DNA of 64,000 nucleotides from Streptomyces sp. P3 (GTDB lineage: Bacteria; Actinomycetota; Actinomycetes; Streptomycetales; Streptomycetaceae): positions 3,038,001 through 3,102,000 of the forward strand of contig JAFEKX020000001.1 of NCBI GenBank assembly GCA_016893485.2, written 5' to 3'. The translations under genes and the position numbers were made by a program. Below are positions 47,219-57,013 of this stretch, piece after piece. The notes beneath the pieces are model-generated. The model saw only the letters and a list, made by a program, of their open reading frames with translations. It was not told the DNA's origin and made no database searches. Within the stretch, counting starts at the first letter, position 1. Every line of letters starts with the position of its first letter.

Positions 47219-48355
47219 ATGCGTGCCGTCCGACTTCCCGTCGCCACCGCCGTCGCCGCCGCGGCCGCACTGACCGCCGTCACGGCGTGCACCGCGAAGA
47301 GCGACGCCAAGGACGGGGACGCGATCCAGGTGACCGCGGCCGACTCCAAGTGCACGACCTCCGCCACGTCGATCCCGGCCGGCCAGGTCACGCTGAAGAT
47401 AGAGAACACCGGCTCCAAGGCCACCGAGGTCGAGATCCTCTTCCCGGACGACCGGATCGTCTCCGAGAAGGAGAACATCGGGCCCGGCACCAAGTACACG
47501 CTGACCGCCGAGGTCAAGGCGGGGTCGTACGAGATCGCCTGCCGCCCGGGCATGAAGGGGCACGGTGTGCGGCAGAAGCTCACCGTCACCGGTGGCTCGG
47601 CCGCCACGCGGGACCCGAAGCTGGACGCCGCCGTCGCCGCCTACCGCGAGTACGCGCAGGAGCAGGCCGACGCGACGATCCCGAAGGTGGAGACCTTCGC
47701 CGACGCCATCAAGGCCGGGAACCTCGAAGCCGCCAAGAACGCCTACGCGCCCTCCCGTTACGGCTGGGAGGCCACCGAGCCGATCGCCGAGTCGTTCGGG
47801 GACATCGACCCCAAGACCGACACCCGCGTCAACGACCTGGAGAAGGGCCAGAAGTGGACCGGGTGGCACGCGCTGGAGAAGGCGCTGTGGGTCGACAAGA
47901 AGACCGGTGCCGAACAGAAGGCCCTCGCCGACGAGTTGGTCACCGATCTGAAGGACTGGCAGAAGCGCGTCGGCAAGGCCGAGATCACCCCGACCTCCAT
48001 GGCCAACGGCGCCAAGGAACTCCTCGACGAGGTCGCCACCGGCAAGGTCACCGGTGAGGAGGACCGCTACTCGCACACCGACCTGAGCGACTTCAAGGGC
48101 AACGTCGAGGGCGCGCAGAAGGCGTACGAGCTGCTGAAGCCGGTCGCGCGGAAGAACGACGCGGCCCTCACCACCGAGCTGGACAAGCAGTTCGCGGCGC
48201 TCGACACGCTGCTCGACAAGTACCGCTCGACCTCGACCTCGGACGGCTTCGTGTCGTACGACAAGGTCACCAAGGACCAGCGCAAGGAGCTGTCGGACGC
48301 GGTCAACGCCCTCGCGGAGCCGCTGTCCAAGCTCGCCGCCGCCGTCGTGAAGTAG
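47219..48355 (+). CDS. efeO: iron uptake lipoprotein EfeO (cupredoxin + M75 domains)
   Basis: 378 residues, intact. The lipoprotein signal ends AVTAC (Cys-23). An N-terminal cupredoxin-like domain (about residues 35-125) contains ATSIPAGQVTLKIENTGSKA and ends YEIACRPGMKGHG with Cys, Met and His candidates. The C-terminal M75 imelysin-like domain has the HxxE motif in WTGWHALEKALW. EfeO binds and delivers ferrous/ferric iron to the EfeU permease at the cell surface. It is the first gene of efeO-efeB-efeU-lipoprotein and follows iron-box-like sites. Confidence 0.93.
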   Translation: MRAVRLPVATAVAAAAALTAVTACTAKSDAKDGDAIQVTAADSKCTTSATSIPAGQVTLKIENTGSKATEVEILFPDDRIVSEKENIGPGTKYTLTAEVKAGSYEIACRPGMKGHGVRQKLTVTGGSAATRDPKLDAAVAAYREYAQEQADATIPKVETFADAIKAGNLEAAKNAYAPSRYGWEATEPIAESFGDIDPKTDTRVNDLEKGQKWTGWHALEKALWVDKKTGAEQKALADELVTDLKDWQKRVGKAEITPTSMANGAKELLDEVATGKVTGEEDRYSHTDLSDFKGNVEGAQKAYELLKPVARKNDAALTTELDKQFAALDTLLDKYRSTSTSDGFVSYDKVTKDQRKELSDAVNALAEPLSKLAAAVVK

Positions 48356-48358
48356 GGC

Positions 48359-49636
48359 GTGGCCATGACCGAGACCCCGAAATCGGACTCCCCCTCCCGC
48401 CGTTCGCTCATCGGCTGGGGCGGTGCAGGGCTCGCGCTCGGTGCCGTCGCGGCCGGTGGCGCGGTGGCGATGACCCGTACCGGTGACGACGTCGATCCGG
48501 CCGGTGCCGACACCGGTGCCGCGGTCGCCTTCCACGGCGCCAACCAGGCCGGCATCGCCACGCCCGTGCAGGACAGGCTGCACTTCGCCGCGTTCGACGT
48601 GAAGACCGACGACCGCGCCGAGTTCGTGCAGCTGCTGAAGGACTGGACGGCCGCCGCCCGCCGGATGACCGGTGGGCACGCGGTCGGTGACGGGGCCTAC
48701 GGCGGGCTCGCCGAGGCGCCGCCGGACGACACCGGTGAGGCGCTGGGGCTGAAGCCCTCGCGCCTGACCCTCACCATCGGCTTCGGGCCGAGCTTCTTCG
48801 ACCACTTCGGGCTGAGCGGCAGTCGTCCTGACGCGCTGGTCGATCTGCCGCAGTTTCCCGGCGACAACTTCGACAAGTCCCGTACGGGCGGAGACCTTTG
48901 TGTCCAGGCCTGTGCCGACGATCCGCAGGTCGCCGTGCACGCGATCCGCAACCTGGCGCGCATCGGATTCGGCAAGGTCGCCATCCGCTGGTCCCAACTG
49001 GGCTTCGGGAAGACGTCGTCGACGACTCCGGGGGCCCAGACCCCGCGCAATCTCATGGGGTTCAAGGACGGCACCCGCAACATCGCGGGGACCGAGACGG
49101 ACCGGCTGAAGAAGTTCGTGTGGGTCGGCGACGGCGACGGCGGGGCCAACTCGGCGTGGATGAGCGGGGGTTCGTATCTCGTCGCCCGGCGCATCCGGAT
49201 GAACATCGAGACCTGGGACCGGACCTCGCTCCAGGAGCAGGAGGACGTCTTCGGGCGGGACAAGGGCGAGGGCGCTCCGGTCGGCAAGGCGAAGGAGCAC
49301 GACCCGCCATTCCTGAAGGCGATGAAGCCCGACGCGCATGTCCGGCTCGCGCATCCCGACTCCAACGGCGGGATCACGATCCTGCGCCGGGGCTACTCCT
49401 TCACCGACGGCACCGACGGCCTCGGCCGTCTCGAAGCGGGCTTGTTCTTCCTGGCCTACCAGCGTGACGTACGCAAGGGATTCATCCCGCTGCAGCGGAA
49501 GCTGTCGGCGTCCGACGCGCTCAACGAGTACATCCAGCACGTGGGTTCGGCGGTCTTCGCCGTCCCGCCGGGCGTCCGTGACAAGGACGACTGGTGGGGC
49601 AGCACGCTGTTCTCCAAGGACGCGAAGGAGTCGTAG
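48359..49636 (+). CDS. efeB: Tat-exported DyP-type peroxidase EfeB
   Basis: 425 residues, intact. The twin-arginine signal SPSRRSLIGWGGAGLALGA is at about residues 12-30. Peroxidase motifs are GFKDGTRN (GxxDG with the distal Asp) and VRLAHPDSN with the proximal heme His; FFLAYQRDVRKGF is also typical. EfeB oxidises ferrous iron or handles heme at the outer membrane face. GTG 48359 and ATG 48365 are alternative starts, three to nine bases after the efeO stop. Translational coupling is likely. Confidence 0.93.
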   Translation: MAMTETPKSDSPSRRSLIGWGGAGLALGAVAAGGAVAMTRTGDDVDPAGADTGAAVAFHGANQAGIATPVQDRLHFAAFDVKTDDRAEFVQLLKDWTAAARRMTGGHAVGDGAYGGLAEAPPDDTGEALGLKPSRLTLTIGFGPSFFDHFGLSGSRPDALVDLPQFPGDNFDKSRTGGDLCVQACADDPQVAVHAIRNLARIGFGKVAIRWSQLGFGKTSSTTPGAQTPRNLMGFKDGTRNIAGTETDRLKKFVWVGDGDGGANSAWMSGGSYLVARRIRMNIETWDRTSLQEQEDVFGRDKGEGAPVGKAKEHDPPFLKAMKPDAHVRLAHPDSNGGITILRRGYSFTDGTDGLGRLEAGLFFLAYQRDVRKGFIPLQRKLSASDALNEYIQHVGSAVFAVPPGVRDKDDWWGSTLFSKDAKES

Positions 49637-49639
49637 ACC

Positions 49640-50461
49640 GTGTTCTCGAACTATCTGATCGGTCTGCGCGAGGGACTGGAAGCCAGTCTCGTCGTCTGCA
49701 TCCTGATCGCCTATCTCGTCAAGACGGACCGGCGCGACGCGCTGAAGCCGATCTGGATCGGCATCGTCGTCGCCGTCCTCATCGCGATGGGCTTCGGCTG
49801 CGCGCTCGAGTTCGGCTCGCAGGAGATGACGTTCGAGGCGCAGGAGGCGCTCGGCGGCTCGCTGTCGATCCTCGCGGTCGGGCTTGTGACGTGGATGGTG
49901 TTCTGGATGCGGCGCACCGCCCGGCACCTGAAGACGGAACTGCACGGCAAGCTGGACGCGGCGCTCGCGATGGGCACGGGCGCGCTGGTCGCCACCGCGT
50001 TCCTCGCCGTCGGCCGCGAGGGCCTGGAGACCGCCCTGTTCGTGTGGGCGTCGGTGCACGCGGCGAGCGACGGCACCCCGCGTCCGCTGGTCGGCGTAGG
50101 ACTGGGTCTGGCCACGGCGGTGTTCCTCGGCTGGTTGTTCTACCGGGGCGCGCTGAAGATCAACCTCGCGAAGTTCTTCACGTGGACCGGCGCGATGCTG
50201 GTGGTCGTGGCGGCGGGTGTACTGGCGTACGGCTTCCACGACTTGCAGGAGGCCGACTGGCTGCCGGGGCTGACGAAGCTGGCGTTCGACATCAGTGACA
50301 CGATCCCGCCGGACAGCTGGTACGGCACCCTCCTCAAGGGTGTCTTCAACTTCCAGCCGGACCCGACCGTCCTGCAGATCACGGTGTGGCTGCTGTACCT
50401 GGTCCCCACGCTCGCCCTGTTCTTCGCCCCGGTAGGGTTCGCCTCCGGGAAGGGAAGGTGA
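49640..50461 (+). CDS. efeU: high-affinity iron permease EfeU (Ftr1-like)
   Basis: 273 residues with seven predicted helices. The two REGLE iron-translocation motifs are present: GLREGLEASLVV in helix 1 and VGREGLETALFVW in helix 4. GTG 49640 has GAAGGAG in the tail of efeB. Frame intact. With EfeO and EfeB it forms the elemental iron importer. Confidence 0.94.
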   Translation: MFSNYLIGLREGLEASLVVCILIAYLVKTDRRDALKPIWIGIVVAVLIAMGFGCALEFGSQEMTFEAQEALGGSLSILAVGLVTWMVFWMRRTARHLKTELHGKLDAALAMGTGALVATAFLAVGREGLETALFVWASVHAASDGTPRPLVGVGLGLATAVFLGWLFYRGALKINLAKFFTWTGAMLVVVAAGVLAYGFHDLQEADWLPGLTKLAFDISDTIPPDSWYGTLLKGVFNFQPDPTVLQITVWLLYLVPTLALFFAPVGFASGKGR

Positions 50462-50470
50462 AGACACCTG

Positions 50471-51460
50471 ATGAGCAGGGATCGCGGCCCTCGAAGGCTC
50501 CGCAGGCTTGACCGGCACGTACTGGTAGCGGCCTCGGTGACCGCTTTGTCGCTGACGGCGAGCGGTTGTGTGGTGGTGCACGGCGAGCGCGAGGTGCTCC
50601 CCGCGACCACCCGCGCCGAGGCCGCCACGGCGCTCCAGCAGTTCACGACCGCGTACAACGCGGCGGACAAGGCGTACGACAGCTCCCTGGACGCCGCTCA
50701 TGTCACCGGCGCGCTCGGTGACATCGACGCGGCGCGGCTGAAGGCGGGTCACGCCAACTCACCGTCCGGGAACGCGAGTCACACGCCGCTGGAGCTGACG
50801 GACGCGAAGTTCACCATCCCGAAGAAGGCCGGCTGGCCGCGCTGGTTCGTGGCGGACGCCGCCGCCAACAAGGGTGGCAGCGCTCGGTGGTTGCTGGTCT
50901 TCACCCGCAACGACCTGGGCGAGCCGTGGCAGGTGGCGTATCTGACGCTGCTCGCGCCCACCGCCGTACCGAAGTTCAAGACCGACAAGGACGGCTGGGC
51001 CGAGGCCGTGCCCGCGAACTCGGCCGAACTGGCCGTCGCGCCGGGCCGGTTGAGCGAGCGCTACGCGACGTATCTGAAGAGCGGCGGGTCGGAGTTCGCC
51101 GACGGCGCGCACACCAGCGGGTGGCGGGCGGACCGGGAGAAGGCCACCAAGCCGGGGCTCGCCGTCCAGTTCCTCGACCAGCCGCTGACCAGCGGTGACT
51201 ACGCGCCGCTGGCGCTGCGCACGGCGGACGGCGGGGCGCTGGTGTTCTTCACCACGCGGTACTACCAGAAGGAGACCGCGGCGACGGGCACCTCGGTGCC
51301 GGCCCAGAACAAGGACGTCCAGGCGCTGACGACCGGCGAGGTACAGCAGACCCTCACCCTTCAACTCGTCTCCAACGAGGTCGCGTTGGACCCGAAGCGG
51401 GGCGGGAAGGTGTCGGTGCTGGGGCGGATCGAGGGACTGACCTCGGCACAGGGCGGCTGA
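50471..51460 (+). CDS. lipoprotein of unknown function, fourth gene of the efe operon
   Basis: 329 residues, intact. The signal (VLVAASVTALSLTASGC) ends in a lipobox with Cys at about residue 33. The mature protein is soluble, begins with a helical segment (AATALQQFTTAYNAADKAYD), then has a mixed alpha/beta domain with WPRWFVADAAANKGG, RWLLVFTRNDLGEPWQVAYL and GGALVFFTTRYYQKE, a two-domain NTF2/SnoaL-like impression (inference). No metal-binding Cys/His cluster is visible. It starts 9 bases after efeU with GAAGGTGA upstream, so it is part of the same operon. Confidence 0.85.
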   Translation: MSRDRGPRRLRRLDRHVLVAASVTALSLTASGCVVVHGEREVLPATTRAEAATALQQFTTAYNAADKAYDSSLDAAHVTGALGDIDAARLKAGHANSPSGNASHTPLELTDAKFTIPKKAGWPRWFVADAAANKGGSARWLLVFTRNDLGEPWQVAYLTLLAPTAVPKFKTDKDGWAEAVPANSAELAVAPGRLSERYATYLKSGGSEFADGAHTSGWRADREKATKPGLAVQFLDQPLTSGDYAPLALRTADGGALVFFTTRYYQKETAATGTSVPAQNKDVQALTTGEVQQTLTLQLVSNEVALDPKRGGKVSVLGRIEGLTSAQGG

Positions 51461-51469
51461 CCTCAGGAG

Positions 51470-52203
51470 TCAACGGCCCAGCGGCCAGGCCGAGTTCGCG
51501 TGGTCCGGCTCGGCACCCGCGTGGCGGGCGCAGGCGTCCGTGAGGGTTTCGAGGAGGGTCAGCGGGTCCGGCAGGGGGTGCTCGGGGCCGCGTACCCAGT
51601 GAACGGACTGGTTCTCACCGGGGAGTTGGGCCGGGGGACCAGGACGTAGGAGCCTCGGCAGTGCCAGCGCAGGCCGGGGTGTTCGTCCATCGTCTCGGGG
51701 TGGCAGTCCAGTTCGCACGGCCACCACTCGTCCTCGTCCTCGGGGGTGCCGCGGGTGAGGGTGAAGAAGAGCAGCCGTCCGTCGTCGCTCGCGGCGACCG
51801 GGCCGACCTCGACGCCGGCGGCCAGCAGCCGCTCCAGCGCCTCGTGTCCGGCCTCCAGGGGGACGTCCAGGACGTCGTTGACCATGCCGGTCGCGGTGAT
51901 GAAGTTGGCCTGCGGCTGGTGGCGGGCCCAGCGCTCGATCTGGGCGCGGTCGGTCGTGGACTGCGTCTGCCAGGCGAACGAGACGGGGTGCCGGGCCGGT
52001 GTGGGGCAGCCCACACGGTCGCACGAACATCGGTAGCCCGGGGCCGGGTGCGCGGCGGGCGCCAGCGGCAGCCCCGCCTCGGCGGCGGCCAGCAGCAGCG
52101 CCTCGCGCCCGCTGCCGTCGGGGGCCTCCTGCGGGCGGCGTCCGCGCAGCCACGAGGAGAGTTTGCCCTGCCGACCGGTCCGGCCACCGAACGTCGCACT
52201 CAT
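51470..52203 (-). CDS. bifunctional DNA primase/polymerase N-terminal domain-like protein, one frame error
   Basis: 244 residues after repair. The N-terminus is basic (GRTGRQGKLSSWLRGRRPQE). ALLLAAAEAGLPLAPAAHP, CSCDRVGCPTPARHPVSFAW with three Cys (a zinc knuckle-like cluster), and FITATGMVNDVLDVPLEAG match prim-pol type (AEP) proteins of actinobacteria. One C is missing near 51640, restoring VPPAQLPGE and an end at 51470. The conserved Asp residues of the catalytic site (VLDVPLEAG) are partly visible. The gene converges on the efe operon with 9 bases between stops. Role unknown. Confidence 0.75.
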
Positions 52204-52378
52204 CTATCTCCTCGCCCTGCTGTCGTCGCCGTGCTGTGCTTGCCCTGCCGTCGTGCGGAGCCCCGCCGTTGTGCGGAGAACTTCCCCCATGGTCCCACCA
52301 TCCTGCGCGTTGAGAGGCGGGACCTCGCATCCGGGGTGGGTGGGACGAGACACACGTGTGGCGCTTTCGGCGCAAGTG

Positions 52379-53363
52379 TCAGGCTTTTTCCGGCCAGGAG
52401 TCTCCCCAGCTCGCGTTCCGGGCCGCCTTGTACAGGTCGCCGTGGCGTTTGGTGACCGTCGTGCGGCGCAGCTGTTCGTCGGTCTCGCAGAGGTCGAGGA
52501 GGACCTGGCCCTTACGGATCTGGGGGCGGCGTACGACGCGGGCGGGGGCGGGTTCCACGGGGAAGCGGGCGGCGGCGACGTAGCTGAACTTCTCGTCCTC
52601 GTACGGCAGGGAGCCGCCCTTGACCTGGCGGTGCAGGGAGGAACGGCTGACCCGTGCCGAGAAGTGGCACCAGTCCTCGCCGGGGGTGATCGGGCAGGCG
52701 GCGCTGGGGGGCAGGGGGCGGCGATGTGGAAACCGGCGGCGATGAGCCTGTCCCTGGCCTCGATCACGCGGGCGTAACCGGCGGGGGTGCCGGCCTCGAC
52801 GATCACGACGGCCTGGGCGGCGGACGCGGCGGTGTCCACGAGGGCGGCTCTGTCGGGGACGGTGAGTTCGTTGAGGACGTAGGAGACGGTGACGAGGTCG
52901 GTCGGGGTGAGGGTGAGCGCGGGGCCGATCCGTTCGCGTCGCCAACTGGCCTTGCGCAGGCTCGGGTTGGCGGCGGCGATCTCCTTGCCGAGGGCGAGGG
53001 CGGGTTCGGCCCAGTCGAGGACCGTCACCGGGCGGTCGCCGGCCCAGGTCACGGCGACGGCCCAGGTCGCGGAACCGGTCCCGCCGCCGACGTCCACGTG
53101 GCTCTCCGGGGTCCACCCGGGTACGGCGTCCGCGAACGCGTCCAGCGCGGACCGTACGGCTTCGAAGGTCGCCGGCATCCGATACGCCGCGTAGGCCGCG
53201 ACGTCCGCACGGTCCCGGAGGATCGGGGCGTCGGTGGGAGTGGCCCCCTGTAATGGGCGATCAGCCGCTCCACGGCACCGGAAGCCTGCCGGGGCGGGAG
53301 GCCTTCGAGGAGGCGGGCCAGAGCGGTACGGAGGGTTTCGGCCGGGGCCACGGGGTCGTTCAC
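52379..53363 (-). CDS. Rsm22/METTL17-family methyltransferase-like protein with a four-Cys signature, two frame errors
   Basis: 328 residues after repair. The SAM-binding start is SHVDVGGGTGSATWAVAVTW, followed by VTVLDWAEPALALGKEI, LVTVSYVLNEL and AVVIVEAGTPAGYARV. After this come CPPSAACP and DWCHF, and later LDLCETDEQL: four cysteines spaced C-x5-C-x8-C-x59-C. Rsm22/METTL17 proteins bind the mitochondrial small ribosomal subunit and carry a 4Fe-4S cluster with very similar spacing (literature recall). This bacterial homologue probably acts on ribosome assembly. Breaks near 53250 and 52705 (six C for seven). GTG 53363. Confidence 0.8.
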
Positions 53364-53403
53364 CCGCCGATTCTAAGTGGCCCGGGGTCCCCCGCCGAGG
53401 TCC

Positions 53404-53433
53404 CTGGGGCTCCGCCCCCAGACCCCGGGGCCC
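53404..53433. repeat. dispersed intergenic repeat, second copy
   Basis: CTGGGGCTCCGCCCCCAGAC followed by CCCGGGGCCC; the same GGGGCTCCGCCCC-AGACCCC core as at 31796-31870, between two genes. Confidence 0.6.
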
Positions 53434-53498
53434 TATGCCCACCCACCGCCCGTGTGGGGCAACGCAGGAGCCCGGCTCAAAACCCCGGCCCGCCCCCG

Positions 53499-54631
53499 TC
53501 ACCCCCGCACCGCCCGAGCCACCCGCGTCCCCGCCGCCGCCCGAGGCCCACTGTCCGTCGGGCGCCTCCGCGGATGCACCGTGTTCGCCAGCAACACCAA
53601 AAACGTGTCCGTGGCCGGATCAAGCACCACCGAAGTCCCCGTGAACCCGGTGTGCCCCACCGCCCCCGACCCGCCAACTCCCCATGAACCACGCCTGATC
53701 GACCCCGAAGCCCAGGCCCGGCGGGGTCAGCAGCAGCTCCACGTAGTCGGAGCCCAGGATGCGGGCGGGGCCGTAGGAACCGCCCGCCAGCAGCGTGCGG
53801 CAGAAGATCGCCAGGTCCCGGCCCGTCGAGAAGAGGCCCGCGTGGCCGGCCACGCCACCCAGCGCCCAGGCGTTCTCGTCGTGGACGACGCCCCGGAGCA
53901 TGCCGCGGTCGGCCTTGGCCCAGGGGCGGCGTTGGTCCTCTGTCGCCGCCGCGCCGGGCTGGGGCCGAAGTCCGTCGAGGTCATCCCCAGCGGGCGGGTG
54001 ATGCCGTCGTGGATGAGGACGTCGAGCGTGCGGCCGGTGACGCGTTCCAGGACGAACTGGAGCAGGAGGAGGTTCAGGTCCGAGTAGACGTACTCGCCCT
54101 GCTCACCGACCGGCGCCTCCGTTCGGAGCATCGACAGGCGTTCGGTGTCGTCGGCGCAGTCGTAGAGCGGGAGTTCGGGGCGCAACCCCGAGGTGTGGGT
54201 GAGGAGTTGGCGGACGGTGATGCCGTGGCGGGCGGCGGCCCTGAAGTCCGGGAGGTACGCGCCCACCTTCGCGTCTATGCCCAGCGTGCCGCGCTCGATC
54301 TGCTGCATCGCCGCGACCGAGGTGAAGAGTTTCGTCACGGAGGCCAGGTCGAAGGGGGTGTCCACCCTCGTCGGGACGCGGGACGCCGGGGCAGCTCGAC
54401 GCCCCGGTCGGTCTCGGGTCGTAGGCGGAATACCGTACGGCCCAGCCCGCGGCCTCCTCCACCGCGATCACCGGGCCGCGGCCGGCGACCACGACGGCGC
54501 CCGCGGCCCAGGGGTGGTCGCCGGTGGTGAGGTCGTGGACCTCCCGGACCAGGTGGCGGAGTTCCTCGGGGTCGAGGCCCGCCCGTTCCGGGGTGTCGTG
54601 GCGCAGTCTCGGGGCGCTCAGCTCCCCCCAC
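53499..54631 (-). CDS. serine hydrolase, beta-lactamase/penicillin-binding-protein family (class C-like), frame errors
   Basis: About 380 residues. The S-x-x-K motif is in FDLASVTKLFTSVAA (Ser and Lys of the active site), the Y-x-N type second motif is YVYSDLNLLLLQ, and the C-terminal HTG is in GHTGFTGTS. Other blocks: PWAAGAVVVAGRGPVI, LLTHTSGLRPELPLYD, LGGVAGHAGLFSTG. There is no signal peptide; the role may be an esterase or D-aminopeptidase. The start is GTG 54631, which becomes in-frame (MGELSAPRL) if the six G at 54624-54629 are five. Further breaks lie near 54390, 53935 and 53660. Confidence 0.78.
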
Positions 54632-55911
54632 TCCTCCGCGGTCGTACGTGTGTTCCAGGGACGGCACATTCCCACGAAGCAGGCCACCGCCACCAGTCCG
54701 GCCACCAGTTGGACGACCGCCATCGGCACGGCGGTGTGCTCGCCCGCGATACCGACCAGGGGGAGGCCACCGCGCCTATCAGGAAGGACGAGGTGCCGAG
54801 GAGGGCGGAGGCCGAGCCCGCGGAGTGGCGGGTGCGCATCAGGGCGAGGGTCTGGGCGTTGGGCATCGTCACGCCCATCGCGGACATCAGGACGAAGAGG
54901 GCCGTGGCGACCGGGATCAGGCCCACCTCGCCGAACGCTCCCGTCGCCATCAGCAGCAGTGCCGTCGAGGCCAGCACGACCACCGCGAGGCCCGCGGCCA
55001 GGACCTTGTCCATGGAGACCCGGCCCACCAGCAGCTTGCCGTTGATCTGGCCCACCACGACCAGCCCGACCGAGTTGACGCCGAACAGCAGGCTGAACGT
55101 CTGCGGGGAGGCGCCGTAGATCTCCTGGATGACGAACGGGGACGCCGAGATGTAGGCGAAGAGCGCGGCGAAGGCGAAGCCGCCGGTGAGCATGTAGCCC
55201 GTGAAGGGGAGGTCCGTGAGGAGGGCGCGCATCGAGCGCAGGGCCTCCGCCGTGCCGCCCGCGTGGCGGTCGGCGGGGGCGAGGGTCTCGGGAGGCGGCG
55301 CCAGACCAGTGCGGTGAGCAGGATGCCCACGGCCGTGAGGACGACGAACACGCCCCGCCAGTCCGTCACGCGGAGGATCTGGCCGCCGACCAGGGGCGCG
55401 ACGATCGGGGCCACCCCTGAGACGAGCATCAGGGTCGAGAAGAAGCGGGCCATCGCCACGCCGTCGTAGAGGTCGCGGACGACCGCCCGCGCGATCACTA
55501 TTCCGGCCGCGCCCGCGAGGCCTGCGCCAGTCGGAAGGCGATCAGGGACTCGACGTTCGGGGGCGATCGCGCAGAGGGCGGTCGCCACGATGTAGATCGC
55601 CAGGCCGGTCAGCAGCGGGCGCCTGCGGCCCCCCTTCGTCGCTCATCGGGCCGACCGCGAGCTGGCCGAGGGCCATGCCCGCGAGGCACGCGGTGAGGGT
55701 GAGCTGGACGGTCGCGGCGGGCGCGTGCAGGGAGCGGGTGACCTCCGGGAGCGGGGAGGTACATGTCCATCGCGAGCGGCGGGGTCGCGGTGAGGCCGCC
55801 GAGCACGAGCACGACGAGGAGTCCGGCGCGCCGGGTCGCCCCGGGCGACGGCGCGGCGGACGGTACGACGGACTGCGGCACGCTCGGTGCCGGCGCCCCC
55901 TGCTCGGACAT
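54618..55911 (-). CDS. Bcr/CflA-type MFS multidrug exporter, several frame errors
   Basis: About 430 residues. A polar N-terminal tail (MSEQGAPAPSVPQSV) precedes helix 1 (LLVVLVLGGLTATPPLAMDM), with the Bcr/CflA signature MDMYLPA. Other blocks: IVIARAVVRDLYDGVAMARFF, MLVSGVAPIVAPLVGGQIL, FAALFAYISASPFVIQEIYG, TMPNAQTLALM. At least six one-base breaks (near 55750, 55640, 55560, 55525, 55300, 54762). With five instead of six G at 54624-54629 the protein ends TAEEWGS at TGA 54618-54620, overlapping the serine hydrolase start by 14 bases. Confidence 0.8.
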
Positions 55912-55998
55912 GTGCCCCTCCCTCTCCGGGTGATCCGCCACCTATGCTCTCAGCTCGTACAGGGTGCCGAGGGTCTGGTGAGCGAGGGTGGGGCAGCG

Positions 55999-56996
55999 AT
56001 GACGGAGCAGAAGGTGCGCTGGGGGTCCTGGCGACCGGTGGGATCGCCGCCGCGTTCACGGCGGAGCTCGTCGATCTGCCGGACGCCGAGGTGGTCGCGG
56101 TGGCCTCCCGCACGGAGGCCTCGGCGAAGGCCTTCGCCGAGCGCTTCGGCATCGAGCGGGCCTACGGCGACTGGGACGCGCTGGCGAGCGACGCGGACAT
56201 CGATGTCGTCTACGTCGCCACCCCGCACGCGGCCCACCGCACGGCGGCCGGTCTCTGCCTGGAGGCGGGGCGCAACGTCCTCGTCGAGAAGGCCTTCACC
56301 CTGAACTCCCGCGAGGCCACCGAACTGGTCGCGCTGGCGGCCGAGCGCGGCAGCTTCCTGATGGAGGCCATGTGGATGTACTGCAATCCGCTGGTACGGC
56401 GGCTCAAGGCCCTCGTCGACGACGGGGCCGTCGGTGAAGTCCGCACCGTCCAGGCCGACTTCGGACTCGCCGGGCCCTTCCCGCCCTCGCACCGGCTGCG
56501 CGACCCGGCACAGGGCGGCGGCGCGCTCCTCGACCTCGGGGTGTACCCGGTGTCGTTCGCGCACCTGCTCCTCGGTGAGCCGGACGACATCAAGGCGTCG
56601 GCGGTGCTCTCCCCGAGGGCGCCGACCTCCAGACGGCGGCCCTGTTCTCCTGGGACAGCGGGGCGCTGGCCGCGCTGCACTGCTCGATCGTCGGTGGTAC
56701 GGGGACCTCGGCGTCGGTGACCGGTTCGCTGGGCCGGATCGACATCCCGGACGGCTTCTTCCACCCGGACCGGTTCGTGCTGCACCGGGACGGGCGCGAC
56801 CCCGAGGAGTTCGTCCTCGACCCGGCGGACGGGCCCCGGAACACGCTGCGGCACGAGGCGTCCGAGGTGATGCGGGCGGTGCGGGCCGGGGAGACCGAGT
56901 CGCCGTGGGTGCCGCTGGAGGGCACGCTCGCGGTGATGCGGACGCTGGACGCGGTGCGGGAGCGGATCGGGGTGCGGTACCCGCAGGAGGGGGTGA
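55999..56996 (+). CDS. Gfo/Idh/MocA-family oxidoreductase, three frame errors
   Basis: 332 residues after repair. The Rossmann start is [37 protein letters not shown] and [11 protein letters not shown] carry the conserved Lys of the E-K-P-like motif (here EKA), and [17 protein letters not shown] and [19 protein letters not shown] supply the C-terminal domain with a likely catalytic Asp/Tyr region. NAD(P)-dependent dehydrogenase of a sugar or diol; substrate unknown. Breaks: GGGGG for GGGGGG near 56022, CCCC for CCCCC near 56612, and one extra G near 56990 that hides the stop TGA 56994-56996. ATG 55999. Confidence 0.82.
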
Positions 56997-57013
56997 CTCG
57001 TAGGCTGCGGCCC

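Noticed and set aside
46658..50752. A 1364-codon open frame on the minus strand across the efe operon
   Set aside because: It is the antisense shadow of efeO, efeB and efeU, which have ribosome sites, signal peptides and family motifs on the plus strand. Such shadows are expected at this G+C content.
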